This document shows positions 18,488-26,800 of a DNA stretch of 64,000 nucleotides, piece after piece. Below the pieces are notes generated by a model. It was not told the DNA's origin. It saw nothing but the letters and a program-made list of their open reading frames with translations, and made no database searches. The translations under genes and the position numbers were made by a program. How positions within the stretch are numbered: position 1 is the stretch's first letter; each line of letters begins with the position of its first letter. Source of the DNA: Opitutaceae bacterium (GTDB taxonomy: Bacteria > Verrucomicrobiota > Verrucomicrobiia > Opitutales > Opitutaceae); assembly GCA_027482185.1 (NCBI GenBank), contig JAIXWF010000013.1, positions 1,178,001 through 1,242,000 of the forward strand, given 5' to 3'.

Positions 18488-20223
18488 AGATCGCCGGCGA
18501 TCCGATCGTTTCGGGCGTGATCGCGCGCGCCGGACTGCTGCTGATCCGGGCCGATGCCAGCGCCGCGATCGGCGCCGGCCATATCATGCGTTGCCTCGCT
18601 TTGGCGCAGGCGTGGCGCCGGAGCGGAGGCCGCGCCGTGTTTGCCGCCGCGGAATGCACGCCGGCGCTGGCGGACCGGCTGCGGCACGAAGGTTTCGAAC
18701 TGCTGGGCGGTCGGGAGGTGCGCGGCGGTCCCGGGGATGCGGAATGGACGGCGGAAACGGCGCGCGCCCGGGGCGCGGATTGGGTCGTCGCCGACGGCTA
18801 CGAATTCGGTCCCGCTTGGTTGCGCACGGTTGCCGATGCCGGACCGAAGGTCTTGCTCGTGGACGACTGCGGCCGGGCCGACGTCGCGGCCGCCGCGCTG
18901 ATCTTGAACCAGAACGCCGGCGCGAACGCCGCCTGGTATCCGGCCAGGCCCGCGGGCGAGACGTTGCTGGCGGGACCCAAGTTCGCCCTGTTGCGCGAAG
19001 AATTTCTGACGGCCGCGGGCGCCTCGCGCACCCGCGGGACCGCGGCGAGAAAAGTGCTCGTGACGCTGGGCGGCGGAGATCCGGACAACGCGACCGGCTT
19101 CGTGCTGGGCGCGTTGGCCGAGCTCGAAGGCTTCGAATTCACCGTGGTGGTCGGCGGGAGCAATCCGCACCGGGCGGCCATCGCCGCAGCCGCGGGCGCG
19201 ATGCGGTCCCCGGCGCGGGTGGTCGTCGATGCCAAGGACATGCCGGCCTTGATGGCGGAGGCGGATCTGGCGGTTGCGGCCGCCGGTTCGACGACCTGGG
19301 AACTGGCCTACATGGGACTGCCGGCGGTGCTGCTGGTCATCGCGGACAACCAGCGCGGAATCGCCGCGGCGCTGGCGGAAGCGGGGGCCGCGATCAATCT
19401 CGGGGACTTCGGCCGTGTTGGCCCCGCGCGGATCGCCGCGGCGGTCGCCGATCTGCGGGCCGATCCGGAACGCGCGGCCGAACAGTCGCGGCGCGGCCGG
19501 GCCCTGGTCGACGGCCATGGGGCGGCGCGGGTCGCGGCGGCCTTGGGCGCGCCGTTGCGGGTCACGCTCCTCAGCGATGCCGACTCCTGGCTCAATTCGT
19601 ATCTGGGGAATTTCGTCGCCGAGCTCGCGGAGCGCGGTTGTCGCGCGCGGTGGATCCACGATCCCGCGGAATTGGCCCCCGGGGATGTGGCGTTTTTCCT
19701 GTCGTTGAGCCGGCTGGTGCCTGCGGACCTGCGGCGGCGCCATGCGCACAATCTGGTGGTGCACGAAAGCGCCGTGCCCGCCGGCCGCGGTTGGTCGCCG
19801 CTGACGTGGCAAGTGCTTGAAGGAAAGTCCGAGATTCCGGTCGCCCTGCTCGAGGCGGTCGACGGCGCGGATGCCGGCGACGTTTACGGCCGATCGACGA
19901 TCGGCCTGCGCGGCGACGAATTGGTCGACGAGCTGCGCGCGGCACAGGCGGCGGCGACGCTGGCGCTGGTGCGGGCGTTCCTCGACCGCTACCCGTGGAG
20001 CGCGGCCGAGGGCCGGGCCCAACAGGGAGAGCCCTCCTACTATCCGCGGCGGCGGCCGGCCGACAGCCGGCTCGATCCGGACCGGACCTTGCGGCAGCTG
20101 TTCAACCAACTTCGGGTCGCCGATCCCGTCCGCTATCCCGCTTTCTTCGACCTGGCCGGCCGGCGTTTCGAGCTCCGCATCACCGCGGCTCCGTCGCCCG
20201 CGCCCCGCTTTGCATCCGCATGA
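18484..20223 (+). CDS. pseG: PseG hydrolase fused to a formyltransferase-like domain
   Basis: The 579-residue protein is about 230 residues longer than PseG. Residues 1 to about 355 are the UDP-sugar hydrolase that releases UDP from 2,4-diacetamido-trideoxy-altropyranose. The phosphate loop is IGAGHIMRCLALAQAW, with the expected catalytic His33, and AAGSTTWELAYMGLP is also present. From about 358 a formyltransferase N-domain fold follows (VTLLSDADSWLNSYLG, then HNLVVHESAVPAGRGWSP, H427, and DAGDVYG with D463). This module belongs to the family often annotated as methionyl-tRNA formyltransferase in such clusters. The N-x-H Asn of true formyltransferases is V425 here. No pseH acetyltransferase gene is seen in the window, so this domain may acylate the 4-amino group. 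Confidence 0.85.
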   Translation: MKIAGDPIVSGVIARAGLLLIRADASAAIGAGHIMRCLALAQAWRRSGGRAVFAAAECTPALADRLRHEGFELLGGREVRGGPGDAEWTAETARARGADWVVADGYEFGPAWLRTVADAGPKVLLVDDCGRADVAAAALILNQNAGANAAWYPARPAGETLLAGPKFALLREEFLTAAGASRTRGTAARKVLVTLGGGDPDNATGFVLGALAELEGFEFTVVVGGSNPHRAAIAAAAGAMRSPARVVVDAKDMPALMAEADLAVAAAGSTTWELAYMGLPAVLLVIADNQRGIAAALAEAGAAINLGDFGRVGPARIAAAVADLRADPERAAEQSRRGRALVDGHGAARVAAALGAPLRVTLLSDADSWLNSYLGNFVAELAERGCRARWIHDPAELAPGDVAFFLSLSRLVPADLRRRHAHNLVVHESAVPAGRGWSPLTWQVLEGKSEIPVALLEAVDGADAGDVYGRSTIGLRGDELVDELRAAQAAATLALVRAFLDRYPWSAAEGRAQQGEPSYYPRRRPADSRLDPDRTLRQLFNQLRVADPVRYPAFFDLAGRRFELRITAAPSPAPRFASA

Positions 20224-20963
20224 AAACGCGCCGCTCCTCGTCCCGTCTTCGCTGCGCTGCCGCGGCCCCCGCCCGCTACCTGGTGGTCGGCTGCAAACCG
20301 TGGAACCGGCGGATTTTTGACGAGCAACTGGCGGGTTTGCCGGGCGAGTGGAGCTATCTCGCCGACCGCGAACAGCTGACGGCGGAGGCGGTGGACCGGC
20401 TCGCGCCGCGGTACGTTTTTTTCCTGCACTGGTCCTGGAAGGTGCCCGAGGCGTTGATCGCGCGGCACGAATGCGTGTGCTTCCACATGACCGACGTGCC
20501 GTACGGGCGCGGCGGCAGTCCGTTGCAGAACCTGATCGCGCGCGGGCACCGGGAAACGAAGCTGACCGCCCTGCGCATGACGGCGGACTTCGACGCGGGG
20601 CCGGTCTATATGAAGCAGCCGCTGTCGCTCGAAGGCGGCGCGGAGGAAATCCTGATCCGCGCGAGCCGGCTCGCCGCCGCCATGATCGTCCGGCTCGTGC
20701 GGGAGCACCCGGCACCGGTGCCGCAGCAGGGCGACGTCGTCGTCTTCAAGCGCCGCAAGCCGGCGGAGAGCGCGATCGCCGCGCCGGAATCGCTGGCGGC
20801 GCTGCACGACTTCATCCGCATGTTGGACGCCGAGGGCTACCCGCCCGCATTCCTCGAGCACGGGGGCTTCCGCTTCGAGTTCACGCGTTCCGCGCTTTAC
20901 GACGGCCGGCTCGCGGCGGACGTGAAGATCACCCCGGTACCGCGGCCGGCACCGGCCCGCTGA
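20220..20963 (+). CDS. Second formyltransferase-like protein of the pse operon
   Basis: The 247-residue product starts at an ATG overlapping the previous stop. It has a formyl-transferase core: FHMTDVPYGRGGSPLQNL with H89, then TADFDAGPVYM with D125. The final third (about 195-235) resembles the C-terminal domain of sugar-nucleotide formyltransferases. The catalytic N-x-H-x-D arrangement is incomplete, with C87 where Asn is expected. Together with the fusion partner upstream it suggests N-formylation of the nonulosonic acid or its precursor, but altered chemistry or a loss of activity cannot be excluded. It could also act on a different amino sugar. Confidence 0.75.
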   Translation: MKTRRSSSRLRCAAAAPARYLVVGCKPWNRRIFDEQLAGLPGEWSYLADREQLTAEAVDRLAPRYVFFLHWSWKVPEALIARHECVCFHMTDVPYGRGGSPLQNLIARGHRETKLTALRMTADFDAGPVYMKQPLSLEGGAEEILIRASRLAAAMIVRLVREHPAPVPQQGDVVVFKRRKPAESAIAAPESLAALHDFIRMLDAEGYPPAFLEHGGFRFEFTRSALYDGRLAADVKITPVPRPAPAR

Positions 20964-20981
20964 TTTTCTCGATCCCCGCCT

Positions 20982-22037
20982 ATGACTCCCCGCTTCAGCA
21001 TCCAAGGCCGCGCCATCGGACCCGGGCACCCGGTGTACGTCATCGCCGAAATGTCGGCCAACCATAACCAGGATTTTGCCCAGGCCGCCGAGATCGTGCG
21101 GGCGGCCAAGGCGGCGGGCGCCGACGCGCTCAAGCTGCAGACCTACACGCCGGACACGATGACGCTGAACCTGCGCACGCCGGAATTCCAGATCGGCGCC
21201 GGCACGATCTGGGCCGGACGCAATCTGCATGAGCTCTACGGCGAGGCCTGCACCCCGTGGGACTGGACCCCGCGGCTCAAGGCGCTGGCCGAGAGCCTCG
21301 GGCTGCACTGTTTCTCGACGCCCTTCGATTTCACGGCGGTCGATTTCCTCGAAGGAATGGATGTGCCGGCCCACAAGATCGCCTCGTTCGAGATCGTCGA
21401 CCTGCCGCTGATCCGCCGGGTGGCGCGCACCGGGAAACCGACGATCATTTCGACCGGCATGGCTTCGATGGCCGAGATCGACGACGCGGTGCGGGCGTTC
21501 CGGCAGGCGGGCGGCCGGGACCTGGCCCTGCTCAAGTGCACCAGCGCGTATCCGTCGCCGCCGGACGAAATGAACCTCCGCACCATCCCGCATCTCGGCG
21601 CGACCTTCGGCACGGTGGCCGGATTGTCGGACCACACGATGGGCGTGGCCGTCCCCGTCGCCGCCGTCGCGCTCGGCGCCTGCATCGTCGAGAAACACTT
21701 CACGCTTTCCCGGTCCCAGCCGGGCCCCGACAGCGCGTTCTCGCTCGAGCCCGCCGAGTTCAAGGCGATGGTGGACGCCATCCGCGTCACGGAACAGGCG
21801 CTCGGCCGCGTCAGTTACGAGATGACGTCCAAAGAGCAATCGAGCTGCGTGTTTCGCCGTTCGCTGTTCGTCACCGCCGACGTCAAGGCCGGCGAGGTGT
21901 TCGGCGAACACAATGTCCGTTCGATTCGTCCCGGCACCGGGTTGCCGCCGAAGCATTGGGACCAGGTCGTCGGCCGGCGCGCCAGCCGCGACATCGCGCG
22001 CGGCACGCCGCTGGACTGGCCGCTGCTCGGGGCCTGA
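20982..22037 (+). CDS. pseI: Pseudaminic acid synthase
   Basis: The 351-residue protein has the NeuB-type TIM barrel. Motifs are VIAEMSANHNQD, KLQTYTPDTMT, FSTPFDFTAVDFLE, KCTSAYPSPPDEMNL, SDHTMG and VEKHFTLSR. A C-terminal antifreeze-like SAF domain follows (about 290-350). It condenses the 6-deoxy-altrose derivative with phosphoenolpyruvate to give pseudaminic acid or an N-acyl variant. The KLQTYTPDT motif is the PseI rather than the NeuB form. The start lies 18 bp after the formyltransferase-like gene. Confidence 0.93.
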   Translation: MTPRFSIQGRAIGPGHPVYVIAEMSANHNQDFAQAAEIVRAAKAAGADALKLQTYTPDTMTLNLRTPEFQIGAGTIWAGRNLHELYGEACTPWDWTPRLKALAESLGLHCFSTPFDFTAVDFLEGMDVPAHKIASFEIVDLPLIRRVARTGKPTIISTGMASMAEIDDAVRAFRQAGGRDLALLKCTSAYPSPPDEMNLRTIPHLGATFGTVAGLSDHTMGVAVPVAAVALGACIVEKHFTLSRSQPGPDSAFSLEPAEFKAMVDAIRVTEQALGRVSYEMTSKEQSSCVFRRSLFVTADVKAGEVFGEHNVRSIRPGTGLPPKHWDQVVGRRASRDIARGTPLDWPLLGA

Positions 22038-22043
22038 ACCGCC

Positions 22044-22712
22044 ATGAACCTCCTGATTTTGGCCGCGCATGCGGACGACGAGGTGCTCGGCTGCGGCGGC
22101 GCCATCGCGCGCTGGGTCCGCGAAGGCCACCGGGTGCACGTGCTCTTTTTCACCGATGGCGTCGGTTCGCGCGGGCGCAATTCCGCCGCGGCCAAGGCGC
22201 GCCGGCAGGCCGCGCGCGCGGCGGCAAAGATTCTCGGCTTCTCGATCGCCGGTTTCGGCACGTTTCCCGACAACCAACTCGACCGCGTCCCGCTCCTGCG
22301 GCTCGCGCAGACCGTCGAGCGCGTGAAGCGGAAGGTGCGCCCGGACGCGGTCTACACGCATTTCTGGGGCGACCTGAACATCGACCACCGCCGGGTGTTC
22401 GAGGCCGCGCTCACCGCCTTCCGCCCCCAGCCGGGCGAGACGTGCCGGACCTTGCGTGCTTTCGAAGTGGCAAGCGCGACGGAGTGGGGCGGCCCCGCGA
22501 CCGCGTATCGGCCGAATGCGTACATCGAGCTGACCGAAGGCGATGTCGAGCACGCGGTCCGGGCCTACCGGGCTTATGTGCACGAAGTGCGGGCCGATCC
22601 GCACAGCCGTTCCGTCGAGGCGTTCCTGGCCCGCCGCGTGGTCCGCGGCCGCGAGTGCGGCGTGGCCTGGGCGGAAGGCTTCATGGTCTGCCGCGAACTC
22701 GCTCCTCTCTGA
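22044..22712 (+). CDS. PIG-L (LmbE-like) deacetylase
   Basis: The 222-residue protein has the zinc motif AAHADDEVLGCGG (about 7-19), then FFTDGVGSR, YTHFWGDLNIDHR (metal-binding His) and a PNAYIEL segment. PIG-L enzymes remove N-acetyl groups from GlcNAc-type substrates, including sugar nucleotides. In this operon it could expose an amino group for later acylation or formylation, which is inference from position. It starts 6 bp after pseI. Confidence 0.88.
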   Translation: MNLLILAAHADDEVLGCGGAIARWVREGHRVHVLFFTDGVGSRGRNSAAAKARRQAARAAAKILGFSIAGFGTFPDNQLDRVPLLRLAQTVERVKRKVRPDAVYTHFWGDLNIDHRRVFEAALTAFRPQPGETCRTLRAFEVASATEWGGPATAYRPNAYIELTEGDVEHAVRAYRAYVHEVRADPHSRSVEAFLARRVVRGRECGVAWAEGFMVCRELAPL

Positions 22713-22744
22713 ACCGAACACCCGGCTTCAACCCAACCAATCCT

Positions 22745-23497
22745 ATGTCCTACACCCCTTGGCTCAAAACGATCGAACCTCTCGTCGGCGGATTCCGCGG
22801 CAAACGCGTGCTGGATGTGGGCTGCGACTGGGCCGCCCGCCTCGTCCAGCAACTGGTCACGGAGTTCGGCGCGGAAGAGGCGGTCGGCGTCAATCTCATC
22901 GCCCAGGACCGGCAGTACCTGCCGCAGGCGCGGACGATGTGCGCCGACGTGACGAAGCTGCCGTTTGCCGAAGGCGAATTCGAGGTCATCGTGAGTTCCT
23001 CGGCCTTCGAGCACATCCGCGGCCTCGACAAGGGCCTGTCCGAGATGCACCGGGTGCTCAAACCGGGCGGCTCGCTTTATTCGATGTTCGGCCCGATCTG
23101 GTCGACCTCCTACGGCCATCACATCTGGTTCAACCACAAGGGCAAGGAGTACACCTACCACAATGTGATTCTGCCGCCCTGGTGCCATCTGCTGCTGGAA
23201 CGGTCCGAACTGCAGGCGCGGCTGAAAGATCACGCCGCGCCTCCTTTGATCGAGGCGATTCTCGATTGGGTTTACCATTCCGACGGCCAGAACCGCCTGT
23301 TCTTCGAGGACTATGAAACCCTGTTTCGGGAAAGCCCTTTCCGTTCTCTGTTCGTCAGGGGCTACGAGTACAAGGAGCTCTCCTCGAAGTATGAAGCGGG
23401 CATGGATCCGGGCGTGTTCGACCGCCTCCACAGCCGCTACCCGAGGAACCACAATTGGCTCTACGACGGCATGACCGTGCTGTTGCGGAAAGACTGA
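22745..23497 (+). CDS. SAM-dependent class I methyltransferase
   Basis: The 250-residue product has motif I VLDVGCDWAARL (about 23-34), then ADVTKLPFAEGEFEVI and SSAFEHIRGLDKGLSEMHRVLKPGG, typical of the Methyltransf_11 family. The first ATG after the PIG-L gene is at 22745, and the longer open frame upstream is composition-driven. As the last gene of the pse operon it may methylate the sugar or another glycan component; the substrate is unknown. Confidence 0.85.
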   Translation: MSYTPWLKTIEPLVGGFRGKRVLDVGCDWAARLVQQLVTEFGAEEAVGVNLIAQDRQYLPQARTMCADVTKLPFAEGEFEVIVSSSAFEHIRGLDKGLSEMHRVLKPGGSLYSMFGPIWSTSYGHHIWFNHKGKEYTYHNVILPPWCHLLLERSELQARLKDHAAPPLIEAILDWVYHSDGQNRLFFEDYETLFRESPFRSLFVRGYEYKELSSKYEAGMDPGVFDRLHSRYPRNHNWLYDGMTVLLRKD

Positions 23498-23805
23498 CGC
23501 GGAACGCGCCGGGGGAAGATTCCCGGGCCGGGCAAATTCTGCCGGTCGATTGCGGCCGAAAGACTGTGGCGGCATATGGTTTCGTAAAACGTTCCGGGTC
23601 AGTGTCTAGGGCGGTTGGCGGGATTTCTGCTTAGTAGAGGAGCGATGCCCCGCTGTATCAACCGAGACACGCTTGTGCCACGAGCCCTCCCTGCCGTTGC
23701 GGGGAAGAGCGGGCCGTTCTCCGGCGCGAACGCCTCGTCGCTTCCGCGGGCGCGCGTCCGGTTTGAATTCCGCGTCGTTGTCCTGTCGCCCGTTGCCTTC
23801 CCCGT
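23498..23805. other. 308-bp non-coding stretch before the giant glycosyltransferase
   Basis: I see no gene. It holds the second copy of GGCAAATTCTGCC at 23531-23543, 34 bp after the methyltransferase stop, where it extends to CCGGGCAAATTCTGCCGG. It also holds a poor sigma28-like match at 23658-23684 (TCAA, 15 bp, GCCACGAG). Confidence 0.45.
23531..23543. repeat. Palindromic motif, copy 2
   Basis: Identical to the 13-mer at 14988-15000, and likewise placed shortly after a stop codon in a glycosylation gene region. Confidence 0.5.
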
Positions 23806-26800
23806 ATGACCTCACCTGCCAAGATCCTGAGCTTCTCTCCCTACGCGTACTGGCAGTTGCATGCGCTCTACGAGATCGCGATTTGCCACAACCTGCAGTG
23901 GCGCGGTCACAGCTATCGCTACGTGAGCTGCGACGGGCTCTTCACCGACTGCGACCTTTTCTGGGAGTCCACCGTGGGCCGCCGCCCGGCCAATGCCTGC
24001 GCCGTCTGCCAGGAGCAGGTCAAGGGTCTGCTCGAGAAAAATCGCGTGCCGCACACGTGGCTCGGCGCCTACCAGGCGGCCGATGTTGTCCCGACGGTCC
24101 GCGCCTTCGTCGACGGGCTCGCGGATGCGGATCTGCTGCGGGCGGAGTTCCTGGGCTATCCGCTGGGCTCGTGGGTGAAGTCCTCGGTCCACACGCATCT
24201 CCGGATCAACGCGATCGATCCGGCCAACGCCAAACACTGCGCGGCCCTCCGCAGTTACCTCTACAGCGGCGGCGTGGCGCTCCTGTGCATCGCGCAGATG
24301 CTCGACGCGGAGCGTCCCGACGTGCTGCTGATGTTCAACGGCCGCATGGGCGTGACCCGGGTCGCGCTTGAGTTGGCCAAGGAGCGCGGCATCCGCGTGG
24401 TGTGCCACGAGCGGGGTTTGGCCAAGGAGCAATTGCTGCTGTGGGAAAACGAGGGCTGCCTGTCGCTCCGGCCGTATCCGAAACTGTGGGCGGAGTGGGG
24501 CGGCGTGCCGCTCGCCGCCGCGGAGGCCGGACAGGTGACCCGCTGGCTCCTCGATCGCGCGCGCGGCGCCAACCTCAACTGGAAGACGTTCAGCGTGCAG
24601 AGTTCGCTCGGGCCCCTCGCGCCGTTTCTGGAGCGCCACGCGGGCCGGCAGATCTGGAGCCTTTTCACGAGCAGCACGGACGAAATCGTGGCCGACGACG
24701 ACCGCACGTCGGCCTTCGGCACCCAGAACCGCTGGATCGACGAGACGATCCGCTTCGTGCGCGACCAGCCCGGCATCGCCCTGGTCGTCCGCGTGCACCC
24801 GAATTCCGGCGGCAAGAAATCCACGGGCCGCAACCTCGACGAACTGCGGCACTTCGAGGAGCTGAAGGGCCGCGTCCCGGACAATGTGGCCGTGGTGATG
24901 CCCGACGACCCGGTCAGCAGCTACGCGCTGGTCGACCGCACCGACGTCGGTTTCGTCTACGGCAGCACCATCGCGCTGGAGATGGCCTGCCGCGGTTTGC
25001 CCGTGTTCCTTGCGGCGCGCTCGCCGTGGATGCCGTGCGACGGAATCCGCTTTGTCACCGCGGCCGACGACTACGCGGCGCTTCTCGCCGCGCGCGCGGC
25101 CCGGCCGCGCACCGCCGCGGAAGCCGAGACGATCGCGCGCGCCGCCTACCGTTTCGCCTACGCGTACATGTTCCGCTGGAACATTCCGTTTCCGCTCGTC
25201 CGCATGCCGGATGTGCATCACGGCGAACTGGCGGCCGGGACGCTCGAGGATTTTCAGCCAGGCAAGCACGCCTGTCTCGATCGCTGCGCCGAGATCGTGC
25301 TCGGGCTCCGGCCCTCGATCCCGCAGGCGACGGCGCCGATCGCCAAGGGCGCCGCCGAACTCGAACTGGCGGCGGTGCGGGCCGGTTTGGACGCCGTGGC
25401 CGGGCGGAGCGCGGAGCAGGCGGCGCATCCCGTCCGGATCAGCGTCGTCATCACCTGCTACAATTACGGCAAGTACCTGCGCGACTGCGTGCGCAGCGTC
25501 GTGGGGCAGACGTTCAAGGAATGGGAATTGATCATCGTCAACGACGGCAGCACCGACGATTCGCTCGCCGTGGCCAAGGCCTGTGCCGAGGAGTTTGCGG
25601 GCCTGCCGATCACGATCGTCGACCAGCCCAATTCCGGCCAACCGGCCCTCGCGCGCAACGCCGGCATCCGCCGGGCGCAGGGCGAGTTCATTCTGCCGAT
25701 CGACGCCGACGACCAGATCGATCCGCGTTACCTCGAACATGCCTTCCGGGCGATCGACGCCGACGCGACGGTCGACCTCGTCTACTCGGATTCGCTCTTC
25801 GACAACGGCAAGACGCGCGTGCGCAAGACGCCGGGCCGCTTCGAGGCCAAGGCCCTCGCCGCCGCCAACCAACTCGTCTACTGCTGCGTTTATCGTCGCG
25901 CGGTCTGGGCCAAGGTCGGCGGTTATCGCGACAACGTCCGCGGCTATGAAGATTGGGATTTCTGGTTGGCCGCCGCGCTTGCCGGCGCCAAGGCCGTCTA
26001 CATTCCGCGGGTCGGCCTGCTCTACAACGAGAAGGACAGCGGCGTCTATTCGCAGACGGTGAGCCGCCACCAGGTGCGGACGGCCCAGGTGATGTTGAAC
26101 AATTCCGCGGCGTATTCGTCCGCGCAGCTGGAGCGCGCGCGGGCCGTGTTGGCGGATGCCGCGGCGGCAACGACGGTCAGTGCCGCGGGGCCGAAGTCCC
26201 CGAGTTTTGTCTCGGTGGTGATTCCTTGCTACAATCAGGCGCAGTACCTCGCGGAGGCGGTGCAGAGCGTGTTCGCGCAGACGTACCCGCATTGGGAAAT
26301 CGTCATCGTGAACGACGGCAGTCCCGACCGGACCTCCGAGGTCGCGCAGGGTTTGATCCTGCGACATCCGGACCGGAAGATCCGCCTGATCGAAAAGGCG
26401 AACGGCGGCTTGGCCGATGCGCGCAATGCGGGAATTCGATTTGCGCGCGGGCAATACATCCTGCCGTTGGATGCGGACGACCGCATCGATCCCACGTTCC
26501 TCGCGAAGACGGTGGCGCTGCTCGACGGCCAACCCGGGATCGCGATCGCCTACACCGACTGGGTCTACTTCGGCGGGCACAACACGCGGCGCGCGGCGCT
26601 GGATTACGATTTTGCCCGTTTGTGCAAAAAGGAGAACCTGTTCACGTGCACGTCGCTTTTCCGCCGCGAGGCCTGGGAAGCGGCCGGCGGCTACAATCCC
26701 AACATGACGCGCGGCGTCGAGGATTGGGATTTCTGGATCGGCTGCGGCGAAAAGGGCTTCGTCGGCCAACGCATCCCGGAGCCGCTGTTCTTCTACCGCG

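Noticed and set aside
23658-23684. Possible sigma28 site before the four-module glycosyltransferase (TCAA-N15-GCCACGAG)
   Set aside because: The -10 matches only GCC and A, and it is 120 bp from the start codon; too weak to list as a promoter.
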